Below are positions 24,792 through 33,893 of a stretch of 64,000 nt of DNA, one piece after another. Below the pieces are notes generated by a model, which was not told the DNA's origin, ran no database searches, and worked only from the letters and a program-made list of their open reading frames with translations. This stretch comes from Mycobacterium scrofulaceum (lineage in GTDB: Bacteria; Actinomycetota; Actinomycetes; Mycobacteriales; Mycobacteriaceae), in NCBI RefSeq assembly GCF_001667885.1, contig NZ_LZJW01000149.1:1-64000 (forward strand), in the 5' to 3' direction. Each line of letters starts with the position of its first letter. The first letter of the stretch is position 1. The position numbers and the translations under genes were made by a program.

Positions 24792-26141
24792 TCAGACGCG
24801 GCTGGCGGTGCGCCACCCCGTGGTCGCGGTGAGCGAGAAGTCGCTCAGGGCGCTCGAAATATGGCGCCGCAGCTGGGCTTCCGAATTGTGCTGGCCCAGC
24901 TCGTAGGCCAGGAACGAGACGAAGACCCGGCCGTGCACCCGTCCCGACAGCAGCGCCAGCGCTCCGTTGGTGCGGCACATGGTGGCGGTGGTCACGCCCG
25001 GATACACGGTCTTCATCGCGAAGTGGTCGGCCTCGGTGCCGTCCGGCCGGTTGACCGCCGGGTCCATCGACCCGAGATTGGACGACACGACGGTGACGGC
25101 ACTGCCGGTGACCACGCCGATCAGCCGCCGCATGACACGTTGCGGGATCAGCGGGACGAGCGGCAGCAACGCCCAGCGTTCGTCGGGCTCATCCTCGTGG
25201 CGGGACAGCACCTCCTTGATCCTGGCGCGGATCTCGCGGAGGTCGGTCGTTGCGGTCGTGGGATCGACGGTGACGTCGACGTTGACGACCGCGTTGGCCC
25301 GGGTGTCGCCCGGGGTGCGCTCGTTGACGGGCATCCCCACGTTGACCGTGCCGTCCACGGCGACCCGGCCCACGCGCTGGGCGAGGTGGGCCGCGAGCCC
25401 GGCGAGCAGCGCGTTGCTGGTTCCCCCCAACGCGGTTGCGCGGGCGTCCCATTCGTCGGCGTCGATGAAGATGGTCGCCATGGGCAGCCTGAGGGGCTGG
25501 TCGGGCCCGGCGGGCGGCGCGGGTCGTTTGTTGGCCGGGGCGGCCACCGTGGCGTCGCGCCCGGCCCGGGCCATGCGTGCCGCCGCAACGACGGCGCGGC
25601 CCACATCGGCTGTGTCGCGCGCGGTTTGGCGCGCGTCCTCCCGCAGCGCCCGCCACCGCCCCCGCGAAGCCGCTGCGGGCCAGTCGATCGCGTCGTCGCG
25701 GCCGCACGCCGCGTCCGCCAGCGCCTCGCACAGCCCGACTCCGTCGGTGAGGCAATGGGTCACCACCAGGCTCACCGCCGCGCCACCGTCGGTCAGTGGC
25801 AGCACCCCCAGGTGCCAGCCTGGGCCGTGCTCGGCGTCCGGCCGCTTTCCCGCCTGCTCGTCGAGCCAGGCATCGATGTCATCGCGCGGCCGGGGCGTCG
25901 CGACGATCTCGAGGTCCGACTGGTTGGTGGGTGCCACCCAGCGATGCCGGCCGAACGGCAAGGGGGACCGTTCGATGCGGCGGCGCAGGCGGCCCCGGCC
26001 GAGATGGCGGTGGAAGGAGCGCAGACCGTCGATGTCGATCGGGCGGTCGTATACCCAGATCGCCTGCACCACACTGGTGGTGGCGGTCGCCCGCTCGCCG
26101 AGAAAAAGGGTCTGATCGGCCAGGTCCAGCAGATTGCTCAT
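24792..26141 (-). CDS. WS/DGAT-type acyltransferase
   Basis: A 449-residue protein starting MSNLLDLADQTLFLGERAT. It has the condensation-type active-site motif HCLTDGVG (HxxxDG, near residue 133) and the C-terminal block SAVTVVSSNLGSMDP seen in wax ester synthase/diacylglycerol acyltransferase proteins. These enzymes transfer acyl chains from acyl-CoA to alcohols or diacylglycerol; exact substrates are not readable. The start lies two bases after the stop of the PapA-type gene, so the two acyltransferases form one operon. I do not recall this pair at this site in M. tuberculosis, so it is probably an insertion. Confidence 0.8.
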   Translation of the reverse strand: MSNLLDLADQTLFLGERATATTSVVQAIWVYDRPIDIDGLRSFHRHLGRGRLRRRIERSPLPFGRHRWVAPTNQSDLEIVATPRPRDDIDAWLDEQAGKRPDAEHGPGWHLGVLPLTDGGAAVSLVVTHCLTDGVGLCEALADAACGRDDAIDWPAAASRGRWRALREDARQTARDTADVGRAVVAAARMARAGRDATVAAPANKRPAPPAGPDQPLRLPMATIFIDADEWDARATALGGTSNALLAGLAAHLAQRVGRVAVDGTVNVGMPVNERTPGDTRANAVVNVDVTVDPTTATTDLREIRARIKEVLSRHEDEPDERWALLPLVPLIPQRVMRRLIGVVTGSAVTVVSSNLGSMDPAVNRPDGTEADHFAMKTVYPGVTTATMCRTNGALALLSGRVHGRVFVSFLAYELGQHNSEAQLRRHISSALSDFSLTATTGWRTASRV

Positions 26142-26143
26142 CG

Positions 26144-27580
26144 CTAGGCCGCCTCGTCGTCGTTCTTGGTCGGCGCGATGATGCCCGGCTGGCCCCCGGT
26201 GGCATCGACGACGCGTGCGAACGTCTCGCCCAGCGTCGCGATGTAGCGGTCCACGGACTCGCGCGCCGTCGGGTTGTCGGGGAAGGACATCGTCACCGTG
26301 GTCTTCTCGGCGTGGCGGTTGATCCACATGTTGATACCGCCATGGGAGAGGCTGTCGCCGTAGGTGCCGAAATTCGTCTCCGCCCACAACCCGGCCAGCG
26401 GGATCTTCCGAAAGTCGAGGAAGGACAGCATCATCGGCAGGCGGGTGGGCAGCTTGATGCCGAGTTCGTCGGGTGCCGCCAACTCCAGCAGTCGCTCGAC
26501 CGGGACGCCGGCAAGATCCTTGGCCGCATCGAAAGACTTCTGGGCGGCCCGGGCCGCCTCGGGAAAGGTCGTCCCCGCGGTCGGCACCGTCACCGGGACC
26601 AGGCTGGCGAACCAACCCACCGTCATGGTGTCGATGCCCGGCGTCCGGGTGTCCCTGGCCGTGAACCCGTGATAGACGGCGCCGCCGGTCAATTCCCGCT
26701 CGGCCAACGCCGTGCACGCGAGAACCCCGCCGATGAATCGGGCACCGGCCGCGCAGCACACGGCGTCGAAGGCCTCCGTGCCGGCCGCATCCAGCAGGTC
26801 GACGGTCACCAGGTCGCCCTTGCTGTTGGTCCACGTGTCGCCCAGCGGCAGCGGGAAGCTGGGCCATTCGCCGTCGGTGTCGCGCGCGAACGCGATCCAG
26901 TCCTTGATCTGCGAAGACGACAGGGTCAGCGCGGCGACTTTCTCGCGCTGCCGCGCGGTGTAGTCCTGATAGCTTCTGACCTCCGGAAGCGCGGCCGACC
27001 GCTGTCCCTGCGCGAGTTCTTGGTAGGCCAGGTGGATGTCGACGAAGATCACGCCCGCGGACAGGCCGTCGATGTGCAGATGGTCCACGCTCGCGTAGAA
27101 GGTGAAGTAGTCGTCGTGCTGGACGACGCCGTAGGTGAAGCAACCCCATTCGAGCGTTCCGGGGGTCGTGGTCAGCACGTGGGTGCGCACTTGGTCGACC
27201 GTCCTGTGCCCGAACGACATCGGCACGAAGTCGATGACGCCGGGCTCCTCGATCGCGCGGCGCACGATGACACCGTCATTGAATTCATACCAGCTGTGGT
27301 AGGTGTCGTGCCGGCGGACGTGCGCGTTCACCGCGGCCGTCATCGCCGGGATGTCACACGTACCGGGGATGTCCCAGGACACGATCATCAGGCGAGGCAG
27401 TGCCCGGTTCATCGCAATGCCATGGTAGGCGGCCCAGAGGTGTTGAGCCTGTTGGTAACTCGGAGCCAGATCGCTTCGGCGCGCGGCGCGAGCCGCGTCA
27501 CACGCCGAGGGCGAAGCCGTCCACATGGTGAGCGGCCCCTCGGCCGGTTGCCATTCGTAGATGTTTCCGAGTGCGACCAT
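26144..27580 (-). CDS. PapA-type polyketide-associated acyltransferase
   Basis: A 478-residue condensation-domain acyltransferase. The N-terminus (GNIYEWQPAEGPLTMW) and PSYQQAQHLWAAY resemble the PapA1/PapA2 group; the active-site motif is DHLHIDGLS (HxxxDG, ~185). A later conserved region is FLDFRKIPL and NFGTYGDSLSHGG. PapA proteins acylate trehalose or glycolipid carriers with fatty or polyketide chains. The ATG follows GGGGGAG; the long upstream open frame has no good start. No polyketide synthase is nearby, so the acyl donor is unknown. Together with the WS/DGAT protein it may build an acylated surface lipid. Confidence 0.82.
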   Translation of the reverse strand: MVALGNIYEWQPAEGPLTMWTASPSACDAARAARRSDLAPSYQQAQHLWAAYHGIAMNRALPRLMIVSWDIPGTCDIPAMTAAVNAHVRRHDTYHSWYEFNDGVIVRRAIEEPGVIDFVPMSFGHRTVDQVRTHVLTTTPGTLEWGCFTYGVVQHDDYFTFYASVDHLHIDGLSAGVIFVDIHLAYQELAQGQRSAALPEVRSYQDYTARQREKVAALTLSSSQIKDWIAFARDTDGEWPSFPLPLGDTWTNSKGDLVTVDLLDAAGTEAFDAVCCAAGARFIGGVLACTALAERELTGGAVYHGFTARDTRTPGIDTMTVGWFASLVPVTVPTAGTTFPEAARAAQKSFDAAKDLAGVPVERLLELAAPDELGIKLPTRLPMMLSFLDFRKIPLAGLWAETNFGTYGDSLSHGGINMWINRHAEKTTVTMSFPDNPTARESVDRYIATLGETFARVVDATGGQPGIIAPTKNDDEAA

Positions 27581-27891
27581 CTCCCCCAGTCCCCGTTCTG
27601 CGGCGCCGATGTTGTGTGCGGCACGGGGAGGAGCCGAGAAGCCGTGCGGCGATGTACTTTCCGCGCAGCACGAATAAACCTTCGTGTTGGGATTCTTCGA
27701 CGTGAGTCCGTAGGTCGGGCTGAACTTACGGCGTCGCTTGCACCCCCCTGTGTCGCTGCTATTGGACGTTAGTCCAGGAATGCGGTGATTCACCGGGTTT
27801 TGAGAAGATTCGCAATTGGAGTGTGTCGGCCCCGCCTTGCCAGTACTCTTTTTCATTTCCGTTGGAGTCGGCGGGCCAAACCCCTACCGCC
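27581..27891 (-). other. Intergenic region upstream of the PapA-type gene, with inverted repeat
   Basis: No gene is supported in these 311 bases. The clearest element is the perfect repeat TGGACGTTAGTCCA at 27763-27776 (five-base arms, four-base centre), ~185 bases upstream of the PapA-type start. It could be a regulator site for the acyltransferase operon or for the convergent membrane protein's tail. The region is less GC-rich than its surroundings. Confidence 0.4.
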
Positions 27892-28434
27892 TCAGGGGAA
27901 GAGCGGCAGCTGCCACAGCCGCATGCCGGGGTCCAGCAACCACAGCCGCATCATCGTGAGGCGCATCAGCCGCTGCGCGCTGAAGATCATGAACGCCGCC
28001 AGCGGCACCTCGATCAGCAGCGCGGTGGCCACCGAGAGCCAGACGTCCCTCGGCCCCGCCGTCATCAGATCGAACCAGGCGTCGCAGATCAGCAAAACCC
28101 CGGTGGTGAACGCCGCGGGAACCAGCAGCTGCCGGCGCAGGTATCCCAGTACGGCCGTCGCCACCATGAAGCCGACCAGCAGGATGTCGAAACCGACCCA
28201 TGTCAGGGGCCAGTTGTGGGCGACGTAGTTCTCCGGCAGCGTCACCGACAGATACCCCAGCCAGGGCACCATCGCCATCGAGCCGCCGACCATCAAGCTC
28301 AACCGGATCCGCCGCACCCGGGCCAGCAGTGCCGGGTCGATCAGGTCACCCACCGGTTTCTCCAGTCGGGCGATGAGCTGCCGACGCTGTTCGGGCGTCA
28401 GGGCCGCGATCTGCGCGTCGGTCAGGATGGTCAT
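27892..28434 (-). CDS. Multi-pass membrane protein, unknown function
   Basis: A 180-residue protein with a cytoplasmic N-terminus (MTILTDAQIAALTPEQRRQL) and about four hydrophobic segments: LMVGGSMAMVPWLGYLSVTL, FDILLVGFMVATAVLGYL, LVPAAFTTGVLLICDAWFDL and VWLSVATALLIEVPLAAFMI. I do not recognise a family. Its ATG shares a base with the stop of the VOC gene (TGATG), so the two are translationally coupled, suggesting a function linked to the VOC enzyme. Confidence 0.75.
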   Translation of the reverse strand: MTILTDAQIAALTPEQRRQLIARLEKPVGDLIDPALLARVRRIRLSLMVGGSMAMVPWLGYLSVTLPENYVAHNWPLTWVGFDILLVGFMVATAVLGYLRRQLLVPAAFTTGVLLICDAWFDLMTAGPRDVWLSVATALLIEVPLAAFMIFSAQRLMRLTMMRLWLLDPGMRLWQLPLFP

Positions 28435-29015
28435 CAGCGACCGGCGGCCACCGGGGGCCGGCGGTCCGCCGCAGTCCTGGGCACGGCCTGCGCATCGCTG
28501 GAATCGAATTCCTTGACCCAGCAGGCGAATTCGAGGGTGATGCCGTCGGGATCCTGGAAGTAGAACGACCGCACGTACACCCCGGGATGCACGGTTGCGG
28601 ACACCTGCATGGGGCTCTCGTCGTGATTGAGCACCGGCCCGACCCGCACCCCCTTCTCCTTGAGCCGCTGGCGGTAGGCGTCGAACTTCTCGGCCGGCAC
28701 GTGGAATGCCAGGTGGTTCATGGTGCTCACCGCGCTGGTGATGTCGCCGATGCCGGGGATGGCGCCCGGCGACGAGATGCCCGGCACCCGGTCGGGTGCG
28801 TCGGCGAACCAGAAGAAGGCCACGCAGTCACCGTTGCCGGCATCGAAGAAGAAGTGTTGGCCGGCGCCGCCCGGCAGGTCGAGCGACTTGATCAACGGCA
28901 TGCCGAGGATGTTGGTGTAGAAGTCCACGGTGCGGGCCATGTCCGAGCAGACCAGCGCGACGTGGTTGATTCCGCCGAGTTCGAATTCCGTGTTGGTGTT
29001 CTGTGGCTTGATCAT
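28434..29015 (-). CDS. Vicinal-oxygen-chelate (glyoxalase/dioxygenase-like) protein, Rv0274-like
   Basis: A 193-residue VOC-fold protein starting MIKPQNTNTEFELGGINHVAL. It has two betaalphabetabetabeta modules; putative metal ligands are His in INHVAL, His in NHLAFHV and Glu in GITLEFACW. Length equals Rv0274 as I remember. VOC proteins include ring-cleaving dioxygenases, glyoxalases and fosfomycin-type resistance enzymes; substrate cannot be deduced. It is divergent from the alpha/beta hydrolase gene (112 bases between starts) and coupled to a membrane protein downstream. Confidence 0.85.
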   Translation of the reverse strand: MIKPQNTNTEFELGGINHVALVCSDMARTVDFYTNILGMPLIKSLDLPGGAGQHFFFDAGNGDCVAFFWFADAPDRVPGISSPGAIPGIGDITSAVSTMNHLAFHVPAEKFDAYRQRLKEKGVRVGPVLNHDESPMQVSATVHPGVYVRSFYFQDPDGITLEFACWVKEFDSSDAQAVPRTAADRRPPVAAGR

Positions 29016-29127
29016 CGCGCGGCTCCCCTCGGTCCCCGGCTTGACATCCTGGCCAAGTTGTAATTCTGAATCTAACATCGGCTTGAGTTTTCTTTCGAGA
29101 TGTCCGAAGCCATTAGGGCCCGCTGAA

Positions 29128-30261
29128 ATGACTCTTCACACCGCCGCCGCAGGAGTTGTCCGCGAGTTCGTCGGCCTGCCGTCGCCCACCGCCGGGCGCG
29201 CCGGTGCGGGCGGACATCCCTGCCAGGGGCTGTACCACCGCGGAGTGGGCCGCAAGCCCAAGGTGGCGGTGATCGCCACGCATTATCAGATCGACTTCTC
29301 CGAGCACTACCTCGCCGACTACCTGGCCACCCGCGGTGTCGGCTTCCTCGGCTGGAACACCCGGTTTCGCGGCTTCGAAAGCAGTTTCCTGCTCGACCAC
29401 GCGCTGGTCGACATCGGCGTCGGCGTGCGCTGGTTGCGCGAGGTTCAGGGTGTGGAAACAGTTGTGCTACTTGGCAATTCAGGCGGTGGCTCCTTGATGG
29501 CCGCATATCAGTCGCAGGCGGTGGAGCCGAACGTGACCCCGTTGGACGGGATGCGGCCCGCGGCGGGCCTGACCGAGTTGCCCCCCGCGGACGGCTACGT
29601 GGCCGCCGCCGCCCATCCCGGGCGACCCGACGTGTTGACCGCCTGGATGGACGCCGCCGTCGTCGACGAGAGCGATCCCGTCGCCACCGACGCCGACCTG
29701 GACCTGTTCAATGCCCGCAACGGCCCGCCGTATTCGCCGGAGTTCCTCGACCGCTACCGGCGCGCGCAGACCGCGCGCAACCACGCCATCACCGACTGGG
29801 CGGAGAAGGAACTCAAACGCGTTCGCGCGGCGGGGTTTTCCGACCGCCCGTTCAGCGTCATGCGCACGTGGGCCGATCCCCGCATGGTCGACCCCGGCAT
29901 CGAGCCGACGCGGCGTCAACCGAACATGTGCTATGCGGGTATGCCGGCTAAGGCGAACCGGTCCGCGCATGGCATCGCCGCGGCGTGCACCCTGCGCAGT
30001 TGGCTGGGCATGTGGAGCCTGCGGGTGGCACAGACCCGCGCCGAACCGCACCTGGCGCGGATCACCTGCCCGGCGCTGGTGATCAACGCCGAGGCCGACA
30101 CCGGTGTCTTCCCGTCCGATGCCCAACGGATTTTCACCGCGCTCGCCAGCCCCGACAAGACAATGACATCGATTGACACCGACCATTACTTCACTACGCC
30201 GGGCGCCCGCGGCGAGCAGGCCGACCTGATCAGCAAGTGGATCGCCAAGCGGTTTCGATGA
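29128..30261 (+). CDS. Alpha/beta hydrolase, Rv0272c-like
   Basis: A 377-residue alpha/beta-hydrolase fold protein. The nucleophile elbow is LLGNSGGGSL (GxSxG, ~115), the acid is probably Asp in NAEADTGVFPSD (~330) and the catalytic His in DTDHYFTTPG (~357). The start MTLHTAAAGVV was chosen over a longer frame that overlaps the divergent VOC gene. It is followed by fadE6 in the same direction after 100 bases. Context (VOC, FadE6, FadD2) suggests breakdown of a fatty or aromatic compound; the substrate is unknown. Confidence 0.85.
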   Translation: MTLHTAAAGVVREFVGLPSPTAGRAGAGGHPCQGLYHRGVGRKPKVAVIATHYQIDFSEHYLADYLATRGVGFLGWNTRFRGFESSFLLDHALVDIGVGVRWLREVQGVETVVLLGNSGGGSLMAAYQSQAVEPNVTPLDGMRPAAGLTELPPADGYVAAAAHPGRPDVLTAWMDAAVVDESDPVATDADLDLFNARNGPPYSPEFLDRYRRAQTARNHAITDWAEKELKRVRAAGFSDRPFSVMRTWADPRMVDPGIEPTRRQPNMCYAGMPAKANRSAHGIAAACTLRSWLGMWSLRVAQTRAEPHLARITCPALVINAEADTGVFPSDAQRIFTALASPDKTMTSIDTDHYFTTPGARGEQADLISKWIAKRFR

Positions 30262-30292
30262 GAGCCGCCCGCCGGTAACCCCTGTGGTCAAC

Positions 30293-30306
30293 CAACCGAC
30301 CGGTTG
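30293..30306 (+). promoter_or_regulatory. Inverted repeat upstream of fadE6
   Basis: CAACCGACCGGTTG has perfect six-base arms and a two-base centre, 56 bases before the fadE6 ATG. The longer context ACCGGTTGTTAG resembles ACCGGTTGGTTA in front of fadE5 (56042-56055). It looks like a TetR-type operator; no regulator is assigned. Confidence 0.45.
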
Positions 30307-30361
30307 TTAGTTTGGAAGGTGCTTGGCCGAGACACGACTCGAAAGCATGGGAAGGCGACCA

Positions 30362-32563
30362 ATGCCGATCGCTATCACTCCTGAGCATCAAGACCTGGCC
30401 GATTCGGTGCGGTCGCTGGTGACGCGCATAGCGCCATCCGAGGCGTTGCACGCGGCCATGGAATCGCCGATCGACAACCCGCCGCCGTACTGGCGGGCGG
30501 CGGCCGAACAGGGCCTGCAGGGTCTGCACCTCGCCGAGTCCGTGGGCGGGCAGGGTTTCGGCATCCTCGAATTGGCCGTCGTGCTGGCCGAGTTCGGCTA
30601 CGGCGCGGTGCCCGGACCCTTTGTGCCGTCCGCGATCGCCAGCGCCCTGATCTCCGCCGACGACCCGAACGCGAAGGTGCTCTCCGAACTGGCCTCCGGC
30701 GCCGCGATCGCCGCCTACGCGATGGACTGCTGCGGGCTGACCGCGACGCGGCAGGGCGACACACTGGTGCTGCGCGGCGAGGTCCGCGCGGTCCCCGCGG
30801 CGGCGCAAGCGTCGGTGCTCGTGCTGCCGGTCGCGATCGACAGCGGCGAGGAATGGGTGGTGGTGCGCGCCGAGGAGCTCGAGATCGAGCCCGTGAAAAG
30901 CATTGACCCGCTGCGCCCCGTCGCCCACGTGCGGGCCAACGCCGTCGAGGTCGGCGCCGACGCCGCATTGTGCAACCTGAGCATGGCCACGGCGCACGCG
31001 CTGATGACGACGCTGCTTTCCGCCGAGGCGATCGGGGTGGCGCGCTGGGCCACCGACACGGCGTCGCAGTACGCCAAGATCCGCGAGCAGTTCGGCAGGC
31101 CGATCGGTCAGTTCCAGGCCATCAAGCACAAGTGCGCGGAGATGATCGCGGACACCGAGCGGGCCACCGCGGCGGTATGGGATGCCGCCCGCGCCATCGA
31201 CGAAGCGTACGAAAACGGTTGGGACCTCACGGATTCGCACGTCGAATTCGCGGCCGCCGTCGCGGCGACGCTGGCGCCGGCCGCCGCGCAGCGGTGCGCG
31301 CAGGACTGCATCCAAGTCCACGGTGGGATCGGCTTCACCTGGGAGCACGACACGAACGTGTATTACCGCCGGGCACTGATCCTGGCGGCGTCCTTCGGCC
31401 GCGGTTCGGAGTACCCGCAGAAGGTGGTGCACACCGCCACCAGCACTGGCCTGCGCGCGGTCGACATCGACCTCGACCCCGACACCCAGAAATTGCGCGA
31501 GGAGATCCGGGCCGAAGTCGGCGCGCTGAAGGCGATGGAGCGCGACGAACGCAAGGTCGCCATCGCCGAGGGCGGCTGGACGCTGCCATATCTGCCGAAA
31601 CCTTGGGGCCGCGCCGCGGGTCCGGTCGAGCAGATCATCATCGCCCAGGAGTTCACCGCCGGCCGGGTCAAGCGCCCGCAGATGGGCATCGCAACCTGGA
31701 TCATCCCGTCGATCGTCGCCTTCGGGACCGAGGAGCAAAAGCAGCGGTTCCTGCCGCCGACGTTCCGCGGCGAGACGATCTGGTGCCAGCTGTTCTCCGA
31801 GCCGGGCGCCGGCTCGGACCTGGCGGGGCTGAGCACCAAGGCGACCCGGACGGACGGCGGCTGGCGGATCACCGGCCAGAAGATCTGGACCACGGCGGCG
31901 CAACTCTCGCACTGGGGAGCGCTGCTGGCGAGAACCGACCCCAGCGCCCCGAAGCACAACGGCATCACGTACTTCCTGCTGGACATGCGCAGCGAGGGTG
32001 TCGAGGTCAAGCCGCTGCGCGAGCTCACCGGGAACGCGATGTTCAATACCGTCTACATCGACGACGTGTTCGTGCCCGACGAGTGCGTGCTCGGCGAGGT
32101 GAACCGCGGCTGGGAGGTCAGCCGCAATACCCTTACCGCGGAACGGGTTTCGATCGGTAGCAGCGAGGCGAACTTTCTGGCCACGCTGGGCCAGTTCGTC
32201 GAGTTCGTTCGCGACGGACAGTTCGACCCGGTCGCCCAACACCGTGCCGGTCAGTTGATCGCCGAGGGCCACGCCGCCAAGGTGCTGAACCTGCGCTCGA
32301 CGCTGTTGACGCTGGCCGGCGGGGATGCCATGCCGTCGGCTGCCATCTCCAAGCTGCTGTCGATGCGGACCGGCCAGGGGTACGCGGAGTTCGCGGTGTC
32401 CTCGTTCGGCACGGACGCCGCCATCGGGGACCCGGGCGAACTGCCCGGCAAATGGGGCGAGTACCTGCTGGCCAGCCGCGCCACCACGATCTACGGGGGC
32501 ACCTCCGAGGTGCAGCTGAACATCATCGCCGAGCGGCTGCTCGGTCTTCCTCGCGATCCCTAA
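30362..32563 (+). CDS. fadE6: FadE6, tandem acyl-CoA dehydrogenase
   Basis: A 733-residue protein made of two acyl-CoA dehydrogenase modules in one chain. The first (~1-365) ends with IQVHGGIGFTWEHDTNVYYR; the second (~375-733) has the FAD-contacting FSEPGAGSDLAGL (~480) and ends with YGGTSEVQLNIIAERLLGL. Length matches FadE6 (Rv0271c, ~731). It oxidises acyl-CoA thioesters to enoyl-CoA; chain length or a steroid side-chain substrate is unknown. I used the ATG giving MPIAITPEHQD. A terminator-like hairpin follows. Confidence 0.9.
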   Translation: MPIAITPEHQDLADSVRSLVTRIAPSEALHAAMESPIDNPPPYWRAAAEQGLQGLHLAESVGGQGFGILELAVVLAEFGYGAVPGPFVPSAIASALISADDPNAKVLSELASGAAIAAYAMDCCGLTATRQGDTLVLRGEVRAVPAAAQASVLVLPVAIDSGEEWVVVRAEELEIEPVKSIDPLRPVAHVRANAVEVGADAALCNLSMATAHALMTTLLSAEAIGVARWATDTASQYAKIREQFGRPIGQFQAIKHKCAEMIADTERATAAVWDAARAIDEAYENGWDLTDSHVEFAAAVAATLAPAAAQRCAQDCIQVHGGIGFTWEHDTNVYYRRALILAASFGRGSEYPQKVVHTATSTGLRAVDIDLDPDTQKLREEIRAEVGALKAMERDERKVAIAEGGWTLPYLPKPWGRAAGPVEQIIIAQEFTAGRVKRPQMGIATWIIPSIVAFGTEEQKQRFLPPTFRGETIWCQLFSEPGAGSDLAGLSTKATRTDGGWRITGQKIWTTAAQLSHWGALLARTDPSAPKHNGITYFLLDMRSEGVEVKPLRELTGNAMFNTVYIDDVFVPDECVLGEVNRGWEVSRNTLTAERVSIGSSEANFLATLGQFVEFVRDGQFDPVAQHRAGQLIAEGHAAKVLNLRSTLLTLAGGDAMPSAAISKLLSMRTGQGYAEFAVSSFGTDAAIGDPGELPGKWGEYLLASRATTIYGGTSEVQLNIIAERLLGLPRDP

Positions 32564-32594
32564 CCGTCGATCGCGATCCGGCGCTGGAGAGGGG

Positions 32595-32632
32595 CCATGC
32601 CGACCTGAGGGGTGGTCAGGCCGGCATGGTTT
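32595..32632 (+). terminator. Terminator-like hairpin after fadE6
   Basis: CCATGCCG (32595) pairs with CGGCATGG (to 32629); after one A/C mismatch CCTGA pairs with TCAGG, with a seven-base loop. A short T run (TTT) follows. The stem is strong but the T tract is short, as is usual in mycobacteria. Confidence 0.55.
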
Positions 32633-32709
32633 CCCCCCCATCCCGTGGGCCGGTCAACCTAGAAATGGATCGGCACGTCGAGGTTGACCGGTTGCCGCGG
32701 GGAGGTGGT

Positions 32710-33024
32710 TCACCACCACCAGTTCCACCAGTGACCGGGGGCCCAGAATCCGCGGTTGCCCGAACCCCATCCGGGGTGGCCTCCCCCGCCCCATCCGTGG
32801 CCACCCCATCCATGGCCGCCATGACCCCCGCCTGGTCGGTCAGGGATGATGCCGGGCCCGCCGGGCGCACCGTGGGGGCCGGCGGTGGTGAAGCTGGTGT
32901 CGAAACTTGGTGCCGGGGCAGCCTGGGCCGCGGGGCTGGCGCCAACCAGCAGCGCTCCGGCCACCGCAGCGGCACCGACTGCGCCCACGGCCGAGCCGCG
33001 CAGCGATCGGGTGGAGAGCGTCAT
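32710..33024 (-). CDS. Secreted His/Gly/Trp-rich small protein
   Basis: A 104-residue precursor. The Sec signal peptide (MTLSTRSLRGSAVGAVG... to ~36) ends with the cleavage site AAQA-AP. The mature ~68 residues contain a run of Gly, His and Trp (repeats of GHGGHGW and GWGG at ~66-85) and end in PGHWWNWWW. No cysteine is present. The spaced histidines could bind metal ions and the aromatic tail could bind membrane or cell-wall material; both are inference. It is convergent with fadE6, and a CRP-like site lies ~90 bases upstream. Confidence 0.8.
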   Translation of the reverse strand: MTLSTRSLRGSAVGAVGAAAVAGALLVGASPAAQAAPAPSFDTSFTTAGPHGAPGGPGIIPDRPGGGHGGHGWGGHGWGGGGHPGWGSGNRGFWAPGHWWNWWW

Positions 33025-33524
33025 CGCAAGGGCTCCTTCCAGGACCTGGTGCCGACAAACAAAACGTTAGCTAGATGTTTCCCGGCAAACAACATCCGCA
33101 CACCGAATATGTCCTGTGAATTATGTAACAAACAGCTTTCAAGCGTTTTAGGCCCACGGTAATCGAACGTATTTCATGATCTGCTAACCTCAGCATTTCT
33201 GCCCACACTGATCCACTGAGGCGTCATACATACTGTTCAGAGGGATTTACTGACATACTGCGTTCTGTGGTCGCGTATTGGCGGATTGCATGAGTTCCAC
33301 ATGTTTCGAGCGCCGCGACAATGCGCAATATGACGTGGCGCGGTCATTCGGACAGCGAGGAATCAGCTATTTTCGTCAATTTGCTGTGGCACCCCGGCCG
33401 GCGGCATCCCGCACCGGCCACGGCCCGGCGGCGCGACTTCCGCCGTCGTCGGTGGAAGAATCAGTATTGACACACTCGAGCGCTGATTTACTGATTGGCC
33501 ACTCATCGGAGGACGACCGCCACA
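33025..33524 (-). other. 500-base AT-richer intergenic region
   Basis: No gene is supported. The region is clearly less GC-rich than the rest. It holds the promoter side of the His-rich protein gene, with a CRP-like site at 33115-33130 and three CAAACA repeats (near 33056, 33086 and 33129), and on the right the GGAGGA site of the next + strand gene. Short open frames in it look random. Confidence 0.5.
33115..33130 (-). promoter_or_regulatory. CRP-like site upstream of the His-rich secreted protein
   Basis: TGTGAATTATGTAACA matches the mycobacterial CRP consensus TGTGA-N6-TCACA at nine of ten fixed positions. It lies ~91 bases before the start at 33024. It suggests cAMP-dependent control; not proven. 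Confidence 0.4.
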
Positions 33525-33887
33525 GTGAACTTCAACCCCAGCCACATCGGACCCGGCGCCGGAACGTTCCGCCCCGGTCCGTCGGCCAGCCCGGCGGGAG
33601 ACGCCGCGCCGACCGAGCGCCTCACCGGGCTCGGGGGGCAGAGCCCCCAGCGGATGGTCGGCCAGCCGGCGGCGAACCAGGCGGGACGGGTTCAGCGGAC
33701 GCGCCGTACCGTCGACCTCCCCGCGGCCACCCACCGCGCGCTCGACATCTGGCAGCGGGAGGCGGCCGACCGCCTGGGCGTCGCCCGGGTGACCGGGCAG
33801 GAGGTTCTCACCGCGCTCATCGACCAGCTGCTGGTCGACCCCAAGCTCGCGGCTCAGATCACCCGGGCCATCAAAGACCGGCGCTGA
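33525..33887 (+). CDS. Small ribbon-helix-helix-like protein
   Basis: A 120-residue protein, GTG start after GGAGGA at 33508. The first ~50 residues are Pro/Gly-rich and likely disordered; residues ~55-120 have the order RRTVDLPAATHRALDIW followed by helices (VLTALIDQLLVDPKLAAQIT), resembling ribbon-helix-helix DNA-binding or partition-accessory proteins. No toxin partner is adjacent. Convergent with fadD2 (six bases between stops). Function unknown; a DNA-binding role is inference from the fold-like pattern. Confidence 0.7.
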   Translation: MNFNPSHIGPGAGTFRPGPSASPAGDAAPTERLTGLGGQSPQRMVGQPAANQAGRVQRTRRTVDLPAATHRALDIWQREAADRLGVARVTGQEVLTALIDQLLVDPKLAAQITRAIKDRR

Positions 33888-33893
33888 ACCCGG

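Noticed and set aside
28930..29127. Longer N-terminus of the alpha/beta hydrolase
   Set aside because: The upstream part of the frame is antisense to the start of the VOC gene and would cover the shared promoter; the ATG at 29128 matches the expected start of the family.
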